Shown here: positions 1 through 10,408 of the stretch, in pieces | How the letters are laid out: each line of letters opens with the position of its first letter | Numbering within the stretch: position 1 is the first letter of the stretch | Origin: Henckelia pumila | Lineage: Eukaryota > Streptophyta > Magnoliopsida > Lamiales > Gesneriaceae | Length of the DNA: 64,000 bases | Reading direction: 5' to 3' | Assembly (NCBI RefSeq): GCF_033568475.1 | Contig: NC_133122.1 | Span: 158,899,361-158,963,360 of the forward strand | Notes under the pieces: generated by a model | Seen by the model: the letters and a program-made list of their open reading frames with translations, nothing else | Database searches by the model: none | Told to the model about the DNA's origin: nothing | Position numbers and translations under genes: made by a program

Positions 1-771
1 TCTGCCATATTTCGTTCTTCAAAAGATACCGAGAGAACAAAATACTTACATCAAATTGAAGCCCTCATCGCAAGGATTCCAAAACATCTTTCGGAATTGA
101 AATCGGACGAGCGAAACAAAAGTTATCGGCGTTTGAAAATCAAAAACGAAAAAGGAATAAGAGGGTTCGGCTTCCTCTGTTCATTTCTTCACTTTTCTGA
201 ATTGTATACAACATAAGCACGTGTACATGCTGATAATTTGATTAAAAATCAGATATGTATAGCTTAATTGCAATTTAGTCCCTCAAGTCTTCAGTAATTG
301 CAATTCAATCCTCGGCCTTCGTTTTAATTCGATTTCAATCCAAAATAATTTAAGAATATTAGAATTAAAATAGAAACTCTAAATATTCCCAAATTAAATA
401 TACTCGGATTAAAATTAAATAAATTCGGATTAAATCAATAATCCCTGCCTTTTGCACTTTAGCTCTTCAAACTTCGATATTTTAAAATCAACCCCTGATC
501 GGGTTTCATCTTCCAAAATTAATCTTCTATAATTTGCGAAATATGGAATTTAATCTCAAATTCCATAAATATTCAAATAGAATATTTATTCTTTTAAGTT
601 AAGAATTCTCGGAATCTAATTCTCAAAATCCGTAAATTCTCAAATTAAATATTTTCGGCTCGGAAATTAAATCTATCATTTCCATAACTTCTCAAATAAA
701 TATTAGCCCATAATATGGATATTTAATTCTCAAATCCCATAATTAATAATTTAATATTTTCGGGCCTTACA
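1..771 (-). repeat. Partial gypsy-type LTR, minus strand, entering from the left edge
   Basis: Read on the minus strand the right edge begins TGTAAGGCCCGAAAATA, the usual 5' end of many plant Ty3/gypsy LTRs (TG start, GGCCCG box). The body is AT-rich with a recurring TTCTCAAAT-type word between 590 and 740. The coding frame of the neighbouring element resumes at 772 without any linker, so this is an insertion edge. The rest of the element, its other LTR and the second copy of the target duplication lie left of the window. No ORF is supported here. Confidence 0.65.
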
Positions 772-2562
772 CCTTTAGAGTTCGAAGGGAATATTCTAGT
801 AGCGAATCTCATGGTCCTTGCGATGGAAGACTTTGATTGTATTCTGGGGATAGACATACTGACTACCTATCGAGCTTCAGTGGACTGCTATCAGATATTA
901 GTACGCTTTCATCCGGATGGGAGTGATAGCTGGTTTTTCTATGGTGATGGAGCGCGACCCCCGATGCTTTTGGTATCAGCTTTGAGAGCCTGTCGAGCTC
1001 TAGAGTCTGGCGGGGAAGGCTACCTTATCTATTCAGTTGATTTGTTCGCTGAGAGTATTGGGATAGATAGTATTCCTGTTGTGGATGAATTCCCAGATGT
1101 ATTTCCAGATAAGATTCCGGGTTTTCCTCCTGCTAGGGAAGTTGAGTTTGGCATAGAGTTGATGTCGGGTACTTTGCCTATTTCTCGAGCACCGTATCGT
1201 CTGGCTCCGTCAGAGATGCGTGAGTTTAAGAATCAGTTACAGGATCTTTTGGACAAGGGGTACATTCGTCCTAGTGTATCTCCTTGGGGAGCTCCTGTTC
1301 TTTTTGTAAAGAAGAAGGATGGGTCTATGCGGTTGTGCATTGACTATCGGCAGCTGAATCGAGTTACTGTGAAAAACAAGTATCCGTTGCCTCGCATTGA
1401 TGACTTGTTTGATCAGCTGCAGGGTAATTCGGTTTACTCCAAGATTGACTTGAGATCTGGGTGTCATCAATTGAGAGTCCGAGATCAGGACGTAGCCAAG
1501 ACTGCATTCCGTACTCTCTATGGGCATTATGAGTTTCTAGTGATGCCATTTGGATTGACTAATGCGCCGGCTATATTTATGGATCTGATGAACCGTGTCT
1601 TCAGGGAGTATTTAGACAAGTTTGTCGTGGTCTTCATTGACGACATCTTGGTGTATTCGCGTAATGCAGAAGAGCATGTTTCTCACTTGCGAGTGGTACT
1701 ACAAACTCTTTGGGATGAGCAATTGTACGCCAAACTGAGCAAGTGTGAGTTCTGGATGGATCGAGTGGTCTTTCTTGGCCATATCATATCCAGGGAGGGG
1801 ATTTCTGTTGATCCGAGCAAGATTGAGGTTGTGCTGAATTGGTCGCGTCCAACGACGGTTGCTGAGATCCGTAGTTTTCTGGGTCTAGCAGGATATTATC
1901 GACGCTTCATTCTGAACTTCTCTCAGCTAGTTCGACCATTGACGCAGCTTACCCGCAAGGGTGTTGATTTTGAGTGGTCCTCCGAGTGTGAGGAGAATTT
2001 CTGTGAGCTTCGATGGCGGTTGACTTCTGCGCCGGTGTTGGCATTACCATCAGGATCTGGAGGGTATGTGGTATACACTGATGCTTCTCTTCAGGGGTTA
2101 GGTTGTGTCCTGACTCAGAATGAGCATGTGATTGCATACGCTTCTAGACAGCTGAAGCTTCACGAGGACAACTATCCAATCCATGATTTGGAATTGGCAG
2201 CCATTGTGTTCGCTTTGAAGTTCTGGCGTCATTATCTGTATGACGAAAAATTTGAGATCTTCACCGATCACAAGAGTCTCAAGTATTTGTTCACTCAGGC
2301 GAATTTGAACATGAGGCAGAGGCGTTGGATGGACTTGCTTAATGACTATGATTGCAAGATTAAGTACCATCCGGGAGCTGCTAATCTCACTGCTGATGCT
2401 TTGAGTCGCAAGGTGCGACTATCCGCACTGCAGACTTGTTCGATGTCTAGTGCGATCAGTGACTGTTGTACTTCGGGGTATACCTTGAAGCATAAGAAAG
2501 GTATGCAGAGTATCCAGATGTTTGCGATATTATCTGAGCCAGCTTTGTATTCGCAGATTTGA
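772..2562 (+). pseudogene. gypsy pol, part 1: protease end, reverse transcriptase, RNase H
   Basis: An open frame runs from 772, so the first ATG at 811 is internal and not a true start. Early residues ([11 protein letters not shown]) match the end of the gypsy protease. The RT domain follows, with [20 protein letters not shown] near residues 165-185, the MPFGLTNAP block near 250 and the catalytic FIDD motif near residues 275-278 counted from 811. RNase H starts near residue 420 (YTDAS). The frame ends at a TGA at 2560-2562; the matching integrase frame continues after a second stop, so the polyprotein is broken here. What remains of RT and RNase H is otherwise uninterrupted. Confidence 0.9.
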
Positions 2563-3287
2563 GATGCTCAGATGTCTGACTCAAAGACCCAACGTTTAGC
2601 TTGCCTAACAAACAAGGATAGATAGTCTGGATTTCACTATCAGTCAGATGGTTTTCTGTGTTTGTCTGGTAGACTTGTGATTCCGCAGGATGAAGAGTTG
2701 CGAGAGGAGATCTTGTCTCAGGCACATCGCACCAAGTTGAGTATTCATCCGGGAAGCAACAAGATGTACAAGGATCTACGTACTCGGTTTTGGTGGAAGG
2801 GGATGAAACGCAGCGTGTATCAGTATGTTTTGAGATGTTTGGTGTGTCAACAAGTCAAGGCAGAACACTGACGACCTGGAGGTTTACTTCACAATCTGCC
2901 TATTCCTGAGTGGAAATGGGAGTTTATCACGATGAATTTTGTGACCCATTTGCCGATGTCCTCGAGGAATTGTGATGCTATCTGGGTTGTGGTGGACCGA
3001 CTCACCAAGTCAGCGCATTTCATTGCCTATAGTCGAGAGTACTCTGTGGATCGCATGGCACGGTTGTATGTTCAGGAGATCGTTCGACTTCATGGAGTGC
3101 CTGTAAGCATTGTCAGCGATCGAGACCCCAGGTTCACTTCTAGGTTCTGGGGGAGTGTTCAGCGTGCGATGGGTACTACTCTCAGTTTACGTACTGCCTA
3201 TCATCCGGAGACAGATGGTCAGTCAGAGTGCACTATCCGCACTTTGGAGGATATGCTTCGAGCGTGCGTTATGGATTTAGGTTAAGC
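2563..3287 (+). pseudogene. gypsy pol, part 2: integrase zinc finger and catalytic core
   Basis: After the stop at 2560-2562 a short stretch with another stop leads into the HHCC zinc-binding region (HRTKLSIHPG, then CLVCQQVKAEH) at 2662-2871, which ends in a TGA at 2869-2871. The core resumes at about 2872 with [23 protein letters not shown], the DRDPRF block and [10 protein letters not shown], which carry the catalytic Asp, Asp and downstream Glu region. It ends in a TAA at about 3283-3285. All stops look like point mutations in a family that normally reads through as one polyprotein. Confidence 0.85.
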
Positions 3288-3968
3288 CTGGCAGGATCAT
3301 TTGCCATTGATCGAGTTCGCGTACAACAATAGCTATCATACTAGCTTTGGGATGGAGCCTTTTGAGGCGTTGTACGGGCGACGTTGTCGTACTCCACTCT
3401 TCTGGGAAGAAGTGGGGGAGAGACAGGCTAAGGGACCGGAGTTTATCCAGCAGGCAGTAGATAATGTTGATCAGATCAAGAAACGGATTAAGACTGCACA
3501 GGATCGTCAGGCCAGCTATGCTAACACTAAGTGTAGGCCTTTGCAGTTTGATGTTGGGAGAAAGTGTTTCTGAGAGTGTCACCTTTTCGCAGGATTCTCA
3601 GATTTGGCCTTAAGGGCAAGTTGTCTCCCAGATTTATCAGTCCGTTTGAGATCTTGGAGAGCATTGGCGATTTGGCTTATCATCTGGCTTTGCCCCCTTA
3701 TCTGTCCAGTATTCACAACGTGTTCCACGTATCTTTGTTGCGACGGTATGTGGCAGATCCGTCTCATATTCTGCAGCGGTCTGAAGTTCAAGTGGATAAG
3801 GATTTGACGTATGTTGAGAGACCTATTCGTATCCTGGATCATAAGGATAACGTTTTGCGGAACAAAGTCATTCCTTTGGTTTTAGTGCAGTGGCAGCGCC
3901 GAGGCGCTGAGGAAGCTACTTGGGAACTTGAGGACAGGATGCGTGCAGAACATCCTGAGTTATTTTGA
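3288..3968 (+). pseudogene. gypsy pol, part 3: integrase C-terminus and chromodomain-like tail
   Basis: The frame at 3301-3573 carries FAYNNSYHTS and ALYGRRCRTP, typical of Tekay/Del integrases. It stops at 3571-3573, and the continuation is in another frame (3564-3968), so a frameshift lies near 3565-3573. The last frame has the GPF-like stretch (SPFEILE), HNVFHVSLLR and a C-terminal segment ending WELEDRMRAEHPELF, which fits the aromatic-cage chromodomain region of plant chromoviruses thought to bind modified histones during integration. Confidence 0.85.
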
Positions 3969-4085
3969 TTTCATTTTCGATTTGTATTCAGATGTAAACT
4001 CTGTAAACGTTTGATTGAATAAAGAATGTTTTGGATTGTTGTTTTACATTCGGTACTTAAGATCGGATTTTGAGGACGAAATATC

Positions 4086-4100
4086 TTAAGTGGGGGAGAA
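4086..4100 (+). other. Polypurine tract of the Tekay-like element
   Basis: TTAAGTGGGGGAGAA lies directly before the LTR start TGTAGTAACCC. It follows the GAGGACGAAAT word that commonly precedes the PPT in this clade. It primes plus-strand DNA synthesis in such elements. Confidence 0.85.
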
Positions 4101-4218
4101 TGTAGTAACCCGTATCCGGAATTATAGATTTATGAGTAATTAATAATACGATCATGTTTAGACGTAATAAAAAATGATTCAGGGAGTCCCAGATGGATTA
4201 ACAGAGTTCGGAAATGGA

Positions 4219-4473
4219 TTCAAAACGCTCGAAAATGGTTCGAGGGTCGTTGGGTTCGGAGGCTCCGTTGGTGAGTTCGGACGGTCCGAAGTCAGGGTTC
4301 GGATGATCCAAAGAGTTGTTCGGACGCTCCGAACGTGCTGACGACAGTCGTCATGGATGACGTCATTATGATGACGTAAGAAATGACGTAATATTGGGTT
4401 CGGACGATCCGAAGTCCAGTTTGAACGATCCGAACGTGTTCGGAGGCTCCGAAGTCAGTTCGGAGGGCCTGAA
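4219..4473 (+). promoter_or_regulatory. Array of TTCGGANNNTCCGAA palindromes in U3
   Basis: Eight 15-bp units start at 4255, 4276, 4298, 4319, 4399, 4420, 4439 and 4459; two decayed ones are at 4219 and 4239. Each is TTCGGA, a 3-base centre, then TCCGAA, some with one to three changes. Start-to-start distances are 19-22 bp, about two turns of DNA, and the central gap is 80 bp. The array ends 8 bp before the TATA box. It looks like an enhancer binding a dimeric factor; the factor is unknown. Confidence 0.7.
4339..4389 (+). promoter_or_regulatory. TGACG / CRE-like bZIP site cluster
   Basis: Between the two halves of the palindrome array lie TGACGACAGTCGTCA (a perfect inverted repeat, 4339-4353), a perfect TGACGTCA (4358-4365) and two TGACGTAA-like sites (4372 and 4384). 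TGACG motifs are the core of as-1 elements bound by plant TGA-class bZIP factors. The sites are seen; binding is inferred. Confidence 0.65.
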
Positions 4474-4480
4474 CTCTGTC

Positions 4481-4488
4481 TATAAATA
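4481..4488 (+). promoter_or_regulatory. TATA box of the Tekay-like LTR
   Basis: TATAAATA in the context CTGTCTATAAATAGGGGG, just after the enhancer-like array and in a GC-richer stretch. It would start transcription near 4510-4515. Confidence 0.7.
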
Positions 4489-5486
4489 GGGGGTGCCGAG
4501 CTCACATTTGAGTGCACCAATCACCTCTTCTCTCTCGATTCCTTAGGCTTCTAACTCAGATCTAGGGAATTCTAAGCGTTCCGTTGGGAATCCGGAAGTG
4601 GCATAGCAGTCCAGGCGTCGTAGCGGAGCTGTGGCCTAGTTTTGAGGCAATCGACAGCAAAGGGCTAACGCAGACGAAGGTATAGCTTTTGCTTCTTAAA
4701 AATATTTAGGAGTATGCTTTAGCTTAGTTAAGGCTTTTAGAGCGCTATAATTATAGTAGTATCATTTGGAAGTGTAGCACGGATTATAGGCGTGGACCTA
4801 GGGCTGATAGCACTTGCCTAGTATTTGAGGTACGAAAGTACTGTTCGAGATATCCTGACTGAGTATGCATGTATTATGTGACTGCATGATTTATATGTTA
4901 TTGATTTATGCTGCATACATTTGCATATTGAGCTATTTTGTTCGAGATGTCTATAATAGGGTTTTACCCTATCCTGTTAGTGGTTGGACTTCCATCGATT
5001 TGGGTCCGGCATATCCACTGGTATTTGATATGGGAGCCACCTCCTGTAACGACGGCACAACGTGCTACATACTAGGGCCCGGTCGGTCTCTGTTATCTGA
5101 TCCTTGACCTCGAGTTTATAGGGAGTTCACTTTGCATGCATGTATACTCATACTCTCATGCTGAGTGTTTTATGCTCATGTCTCATACTCTGTGTTTCTG
5201 GACACCCTATTCCATGGGGCATTTTTGCGATTGGACGAGGCGGGTGGATCCAATAGGGGCTAGGCAGTGGTTGTTCAGCTGGAGCTTCGTTTAGGTTTTA
5301 TTCTATTGTTTTGGGTTTATACAGCTATTTGATTTGGTTGTATATTATTTTGGATATTTACAGATTCCTTTTCTTGGGATTGTATATTTGTTATGGTTTC
5401 TGCAGTTGAATTCTGATTTTTGTTTAATTAAGTTAATTGCATGCCTAAGTTCTGTTTAGTAGGTGATCTGGGTAAGGGTCACTACA

Positions 5487-6772
5487 ATCTCATCTCCCCA
5501 AATAACCTCGGTGTAAAGCCTACTCTTTTTACAGAGAAAAGGAATGAATAATAAAGCAATGACATTGTATTCCTACGCATAAAATAAGAAGATTTAAAGA
5601 ATCTAGTTAGCTGGAAATCTCTAGATAATACATGGAATTCGGCACTTTGCATTTAACTAGAAAAATACATAAATGCATATGAGAATGAAAATAAGATTCG
5701 AGTATCCTTCTCTTTAAACCAAACGCATTCAGGAAACGATTTTAAGCCACTTAAAATCAGGGAAGCAGATACGCATATATTCAAGTTATTCCTCATGTAT
5801 ATCACAACATCATAAGTCACAACACAATATATATAGAGTTACCACAAAATAATTTCAAGAAATAAATATCAAACACTCAATTTTTAACCAACAATCACAT
5901 GACCACAACAATTTTTCTTTTGTCATTAAGCTTACAATGAGAGGATCGGACAAAGAACACAAGAAAAAACAAATGAGTGATTAATGAAAATAACCAAAGC
6001 AGCAGAAGAAAGCAGAAATGGTGAAGCTCACGAAGCACAGAGATTCAAATTTAAAAAATTCAAACCTCCAAATCGAGAGAAGCAAAAAATTACACTGAAA
6101 CCAAAAGATAGAGCAGGATAAGAGAAACAATCGCTGCAAATGGACCAAAGACAAGGGCGCATCTGTGATTTTCGCAAAAGATTAGTCGCGACAATCTTGC
6201 CAGAGAAGACCACTGTCGCGGCCGCCCACCAAAGCAGTGGCATAACCACCAGACAAGAATCTCCGACAACCAACAAGCAACAAAAAAACTCAACCAAGTA
6301 ACAAAAAAATGAAGAAAGAAATGGGCAAGACGAACTCTTCCATCCATCACCCAGAAAGAACACACCCACAAGTATGCGACACCATTCCCAGGAATTTTTC
6401 ATAGATTGATAGCGTAATTACCTGAATTATCTTGCTCTTGAGAGATTTTTGTTTCTAGGAAGAAATGGGCAAGGCAAAATCTTGAATTGTGCGTAACTAG
6501 GGCTTTGTAATGAGCCAGATAGCTTTTGAGTTTATTTATTTCTCTCTTTTCTTTTAAACAATTTAAAAGCGTTGTAAAAGATTTAAAAAAATGCTCATCT
6601 ACAACGCTTTGTAAAAAGCTTTGTGGATGACATAAAAAGTGTTGTGTTTTTGTAAATTAAAAAAGCAAAGACAACGTTTTTACTTAAAAGCATTGTGTTT
6701 ATTTTTTTGACAACGCTTTTTGTAAAAAGCGTTGTCTTTCAAGTGTTGTAAATGATCATTTTTGTTGTAGTG
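5487..6772 (-). mobile_element. CACTA (En/Spm) terminal segment, other end missing
   Basis: On the minus strand the right end begins CACTACAACAAAAATG, a common plant CACTA terminus. It is followed by about eight subterminal copies of ACAACGCTTTTTAC in both orientations (6552-6750), including the inverted pair at 6711-6736. The left part (5487-6550) has no recognisable transposase; a minus-strand ORF at 6028-6402 has no family features. The gypsy element to the left probably inserted into this one. At 6773 the sequence changes abruptly to LTR sequence that is uninterrupted in the second LTR copy at 12842, with CCT as a possible 3-bp target duplication. Confidence 0.7.
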
Positions 6773-7633
6773 CCTTCAAATAACTCGTATCTAAAAATCT
6801 CCAACGAAGATCAATTGACAAATGCCACAAAGTTAAAAACTTTGATAAGTTTGATTTGACAAAGCTAAAAGCTTCAATAAAATTCTTGAGGGAATTTCAA
6901 TCAGTAATTGAATAAAATCTGAAAAACTATTATTAATGAACAAAAATAAAGTATTTATAGTTACAACTTAAAAAAAAAAGATAATGCAAAATATTGCAAA
7001 GATATCATAAGATATCATCTAAAAGTTTCCTAATAGATATAAAATACTCAAAATAATAATTAAATATTTAAATAATATTTAATTCCCGAAACATACAAAA
7101 TACGCCAAAATGTGTGTGGAACACGATCTGGCGCAGATGCGCGATACTTCCCCGCAGATGCGCGAAACTCCAATAGCTTTAGGAATCCTTCTCACGCAGA
7201 TGCATAACACTTCTCGCATAAGCGCCGAAACTAAGAAACCAAAATCCCGCGGATGCGCAAAACTTCACGCAGATGCGCCAATGTCCAAAAGCTTGGATTT
7301 TATCACTTCCACAGATGCGCAAAATGGGGTGCATATGCGCGATCCCTTGTGCAGATGCGTAAGCTACATGGCGCAGATGCGTCTTCCTCTTCTTCTCGAT
7401 TTATTTTATTTTCTTGATTTTCTTGGTCTTTTATCAATTCTAGAACATTGAAACAACCTCCAAATGGATCTTCAAGAACACCAATGCTATCTTGATAATT
7501 TTTCATAAAACTTTGAAGTGATTCTTTAAATTTCTTGCTTCGACCTCTCGTAATTGGTCCTTGTGGCATCGCCAACGGATCTTTAGCTTCCTTAGCCACT
7601 TGTCCAATATGCGCACCATCCATGATTGCATCA
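6773..7633 (-). repeat. Truncated 3' LTR of the CRM-like element
   Basis: It matches 12842-13681 almost throughout and ends (5' on the minus strand) with TGATGC at 7633, next to the PPT. The outer roughly 190 bp is replaced by the CACTA end. On the minus strand a TATA box (CTATAAATAC) lies near 6950-6960. A block of GCAGATGCGC repeats at 7131-7382 lies upstream of it. Confidence 0.85.
7131..7382 (-). repeat. GCGCAGATGCGC microrepeat block in the 3' LTR
   Basis: About ten copies or near copies of (C)GCAGATGCGC are spread over 250 bp of an otherwise AT-rich LTR, upstream of the TATA box in the element's own orientation. The same block recurs in the 5' LTR at 13199-13430. The left part of the block is also read as the end of the pol frame. 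Confidence 0.75.
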
Positions 7634-7965
7634 TCCTCCCCTTCTTGAAAAGGATTTGTCCTCAAATCTCGATCATCACCTACATCAAACAAAGATAAGT
7701 CATAAACATTAAATATTGTACTCACATTGTACTCACCTGGCAAGTCCAATTTGTAAGCATTGTCACTAATTCGCTCCAAAACTTGAAATGGAATATCTCC
7801 TCTAGGTAACAATTTCGAATGCCTCTTCTCCAAAAAATGCTTTTTCCTCAACTGCAACCAAACCCAATCACCTGGTTCAATTACAACCTTCTTCCTCCCT
7901 TTGTTCTCTTGCATAGTATACTGCAAATTCTTTCTCTCTATATTCTCTCGCACCTTCTCATGCAA
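7303..7965 (-). CDS. gypsy pol C-terminal tail, reading into the LTR
   Basis: A 220-codon open frame covers the integrase C-terminus ([13 protein letters not shown], then [10 protein letters not shown] and [12 protein letters not shown]) and a lineage-specific tail with [13 protein letters not shown]. The PPT at 7634-7648 and the LTR start at 7633 lie inside this frame, so about 110 codons are encoded by the LTR. The twin LTR at right keeps the same tail open (13351-13698). It is an internal part of a polyprotein, so the ATG at 7965 is not a true start. No aromatic-cage chromodomain is recognisable. Confidence 0.8.
   Translation of the reverse strand: MHEKVRENIERKNLQYTMQENKGRKKVVIEPGDWVWLQLRKKHFLEKRHSKLLPRGDIPFQVLERISDNAYKLDLPGEYNVSTIFNVYDLSLFDVGDDRDLRTNPFQEGEDDAIMDGAHIGQVAKEAKDPLAMPQGPITRGRSKKFKESLQSFMKNYQDSIGVLEDPFGGCFNVLELIKDQENQENKINREEEEDASAPCSLRICTRDRAYAPHFAHLWK
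7634..7648 (-). other. Polypurine tract inside the pol coding sequence
   Basis: On the minus strand a GAAGGGGAGGA run abuts the LTR start TGATGC. The same bases encode the EGEDD residues of the pol tail, so the primer site and coding sequence overlap. Confidence 0.7.
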
Positions 7966-9053
7966 GATCTTAATGAATTCACCTTCTTCTTACCATCCAT
8001 GTTAACCCTTTCACTCATAGGTAACAACATTAAATCCAACGGAGTCAATGGGTTAAATACGTAAATAATTTCAAAAGTTGAATAACTCGTAGTAGAATGT
8101 ATGCTACGATTATAAGCAAATTCAATAAATGGTAAACACTCCTCCCCATTTTTCAAGTTATTTTTAATAATAGAGCGCAACAATGTCCCTAAATTCCTAT
8201 TAACTACCTCAGTTTGTCCATCAGTTTAAGGATGACAACAAGTAGAAAATAATAACTTAGCTCCGAGTTTACACCACAACGTTTTCCAAAATTAACTTAA
8301 AAATCGAGTATCCCTATCAGAAACAATACTTCTAGGCATGCCATGCAATCTAACAATCTCATTAAAGAATAAATCTGCAACATGCGAAGCATCATCTGAT
8401 TTTTGACAAGCAATGAAATGTGCCATTTTAGAAAATCTATCTACCACAACATAAATAGAATCTCTCACCTTCTTAGACCTCGGTAACCCAAGAAAAAAAT
8501 CGATGGAAATGTCTACCCATGGTTCACTAGGTACAGGAAGTGGGGTATATAATCCATGCGGTTGTGTTCTATACTTTGCCTTCCTACAAGTTACACACTT
8601 CTCACAAACTCTCTCAACATCGTGTTTCATATGTGGCCAATAAAAGTGTTCATGCAAAGTTTGATATGTTTTATCCACTCCAAAATTCTCCATTAAACCA
8701 CCACTATGCGATTCTCTAACGAGTAATTCCCTAATTGAAGTTTTAGGAATGCACAATCTATCCTCCTTAAACAAATAACAATCATGCATGAAATATTTAT
8801 CCTTTGGACCACGCATACAAGACTCATATATCTCACCAAAGTCAACATCACTAGCATATAATTCCTTCACATGCTCAAAACCCAAAAATTTAGAATTTGA
8901 AGTAGTTAAGAGAACGTACCTTCGTGACAACGCATCCGCTGCCACATTTTCCTTGCCTTGCTTGTACTTGATGACATAAGAAAAAGTTTCCACAAATGTT
9001 ACCCATTTTGCATGTCTCGGATTCAACTTTTGATGTCCTTTGAGATGCTTCAA
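7938..9053 (-). pseudogene. gypsy RNase H end and integrase (broken)
   Basis: The frame 8292-9053 carries the end of RNase H ([15 protein letters not shown]), the HHCC zinc region (ending [12 protein letters not shown]) and the integrase core with [13 protein letters not shown] and [10 protein letters not shown]. It breaks near 8292. The next piece, 7938-8183, has the [11 protein letters not shown] block and a basic end that overlaps the C-terminal frame. A TAA-type break is visible near 8225. Function would be integration of the element cDNA; it is clearly inactive. Confidence 0.85.
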
Positions 9054-10250
9054 AGATTCATGATCCGTATGATCACGAACTCCTTTGGCCTCAAATAATT
9101 ATGCCAAGTCTCGAGCACTCGCACTAAAGCATAAAACTCCTTATCATACGTTGGATAATTCAACGCTGATCCATTCAACTTCTCACTAAAATATGCTACT
9201 CTCTTTCCTCCTTGCATCAATACTCCTCCGATTCCAACACCTGAAGCATCACATTCAATTTCAAAGGTTTTAGAAAAATCTGGCAAAACCAATAAAGGAG
9301 CATTAATTAATTTTTTCTTGATTAAATTGAAGGACTTCTCCTGTTCATCTCCCCAATGAAACAAAACATTCTTCTTAATCACTGCAGTCATAGGTGCTGC
9401 CAACGTGCTAAAGTCTTTCATAAACCTCCAGTAGAATCCTGCAAGCCGATGGAAACTTCGAACATGACCAATCGACATAGGCATCGGCCAATCTCGAATG
9501 ACACTTATATTTTCTTCATCCACTCTTACACCTTGTGCACTCACCACAAAACCAAGAAACACGAGTTATTTCATACAAAACACATACTTTTTCAGATTAG
9601 CATATAAATTTTCAGCTTTCAAAGTGATTAGTACAAACCTCAAGTGTTCTACATGGTCATCCAAGTTCTTGCTATATACCAATATATCATCAAAATATAC
9701 AACCACAAATTTCCCAATATATGCACGCAAAACATGATTCATGAGACGCATAAAAGTACTAGGTGCATTAGTCAAACCAAAAGGCATAACCATCTATTCA
9801 TACAAACCATACTTTATTTTAAATGTAGTTTTCCACTCATCTCACTCTCTCATCCTAATTTGATGATATCCACTCTTAAGATCAATCTTGATAAAAATGC
9901 TAGAGCCATGTAATTCATCTAATATATCATCTAGTCTAGGAATAGGATGCCTATACTTGATGGTAATGATATTTATAGCCCTACAATCTACACACATACT
10001 CCAAGATCCATAATCTTTGGGATTAATAACACAGGCACTGCACATGGTGACATCGAATCACGCACAAAACCTTTATCTAAGAGCTCACTTACCTGTCTTT
10101 GTAGTTACTTTGTCTCCTCCGAATTGCTCCTATAAGCTGGATGGTTCAGCAACGCACTCCCGGGTACGAAGTTGATCTGATGCTCAATCTCTCTCAAAGG
10201 TGGTAACCCTTGAGGTAGCTCCTCCGGAAACAAATCCTCGAACTCCTGCA
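9050..10250 (-). pseudogene. gypsy reverse transcriptase and RNase H (broken into several frames)
   Basis: Pieces in order on the minus strand: RT N-terminus near 10046-10250 (LPPLREIEHQINFVPGS), 9842-10045 with [13 protein letters not shown], 9566-9793 with [13 protein letters not shown] and the catalytic YFDDILVYS, then 9050-9562 with the thumb and the RNase H start ([14 protein letters not shown]). Stops or frameshifts separate all pieces, for example between 9562 and 9566 and near 9050. Motif order is complete, so only small lesions have built up. Confidence 0.85.
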
Positions 10251-10408
10251 AAAGAGATGTAACAATACTCGGAAGATCTCCGGCTATATCACTTGTATTT
10301 AGGAGAAACTCCTAATAAAAGATTAACACAAGTGGAACTTGAGAACTCAAAACATCTCTCAACTCACTCTTTTGGGCTCTATACATCTTTTTTTCATCCT
10401 ATTTTCTT

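Larger units (their letters stand above)
772..5486 (+). mobile_element. Ty3/gypsy chromovirus (Tekay/Del-like), 5' part lost, 3' LTR present
   Basis: The segment holds the end of the protease, reverse transcriptase, RNase H, integrase and a C-terminal chromodomain-like region, then a polypurine tract and a 1386-bp 3' LTR. Order and motifs fit a plant chromovirus of the Tekay/Del group. Gag, PBS and 5' LTR are not in the window, because another LTR cuts the element at 771. The coding part has stop codons and at least one frameshift, so it is inactive. The right flank begins ATCTC; the matching left duplication is outside the window. Confidence 0.85.
4101..5486 (+). repeat. 3' LTR of the Tekay-like element (1386 bp)
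   Basis: It starts TGTAGTAACCC right after the PPT and ends GGGTCACTACA; the two ends are near-perfect inverted repeats over 11 bp. U3 holds an array of 15-bp palindromes and a TGACG cluster just upstream of a TATA box. The remainder shows no coding content; a short ORF at 4865-5107 is judged accidental. Confidence 0.9.

Noticed and set aside
4865-5107. ORF of 80 codons within the Tekay LTR
   Set aside because: Non-coding LTR (R/U5) sequence; no homology recognised.
5480-5500. CACTACA at the Tekay LTR end as the left end of the CACTA element
   Set aside because: The bases belong to the LTR terminus (GGGTCACTACA is the inverse of TGTAGTAACCC) and the next bases lack the subterminal repeats of the right end.
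6028-6402. Minus-strand ORF of 124 codons as a gene
   Set aside because: Low-complexity, hydrophobic translation without domain features; it lies within a transposon end.
7110-7451. Plus-strand ORF with repeated CAD/CAK words, also at 13179-13499, as a repeat protein
   Set aside because: It is the reverse reading of the GCAGATGCGC block and pol tail of the minus-strand element.
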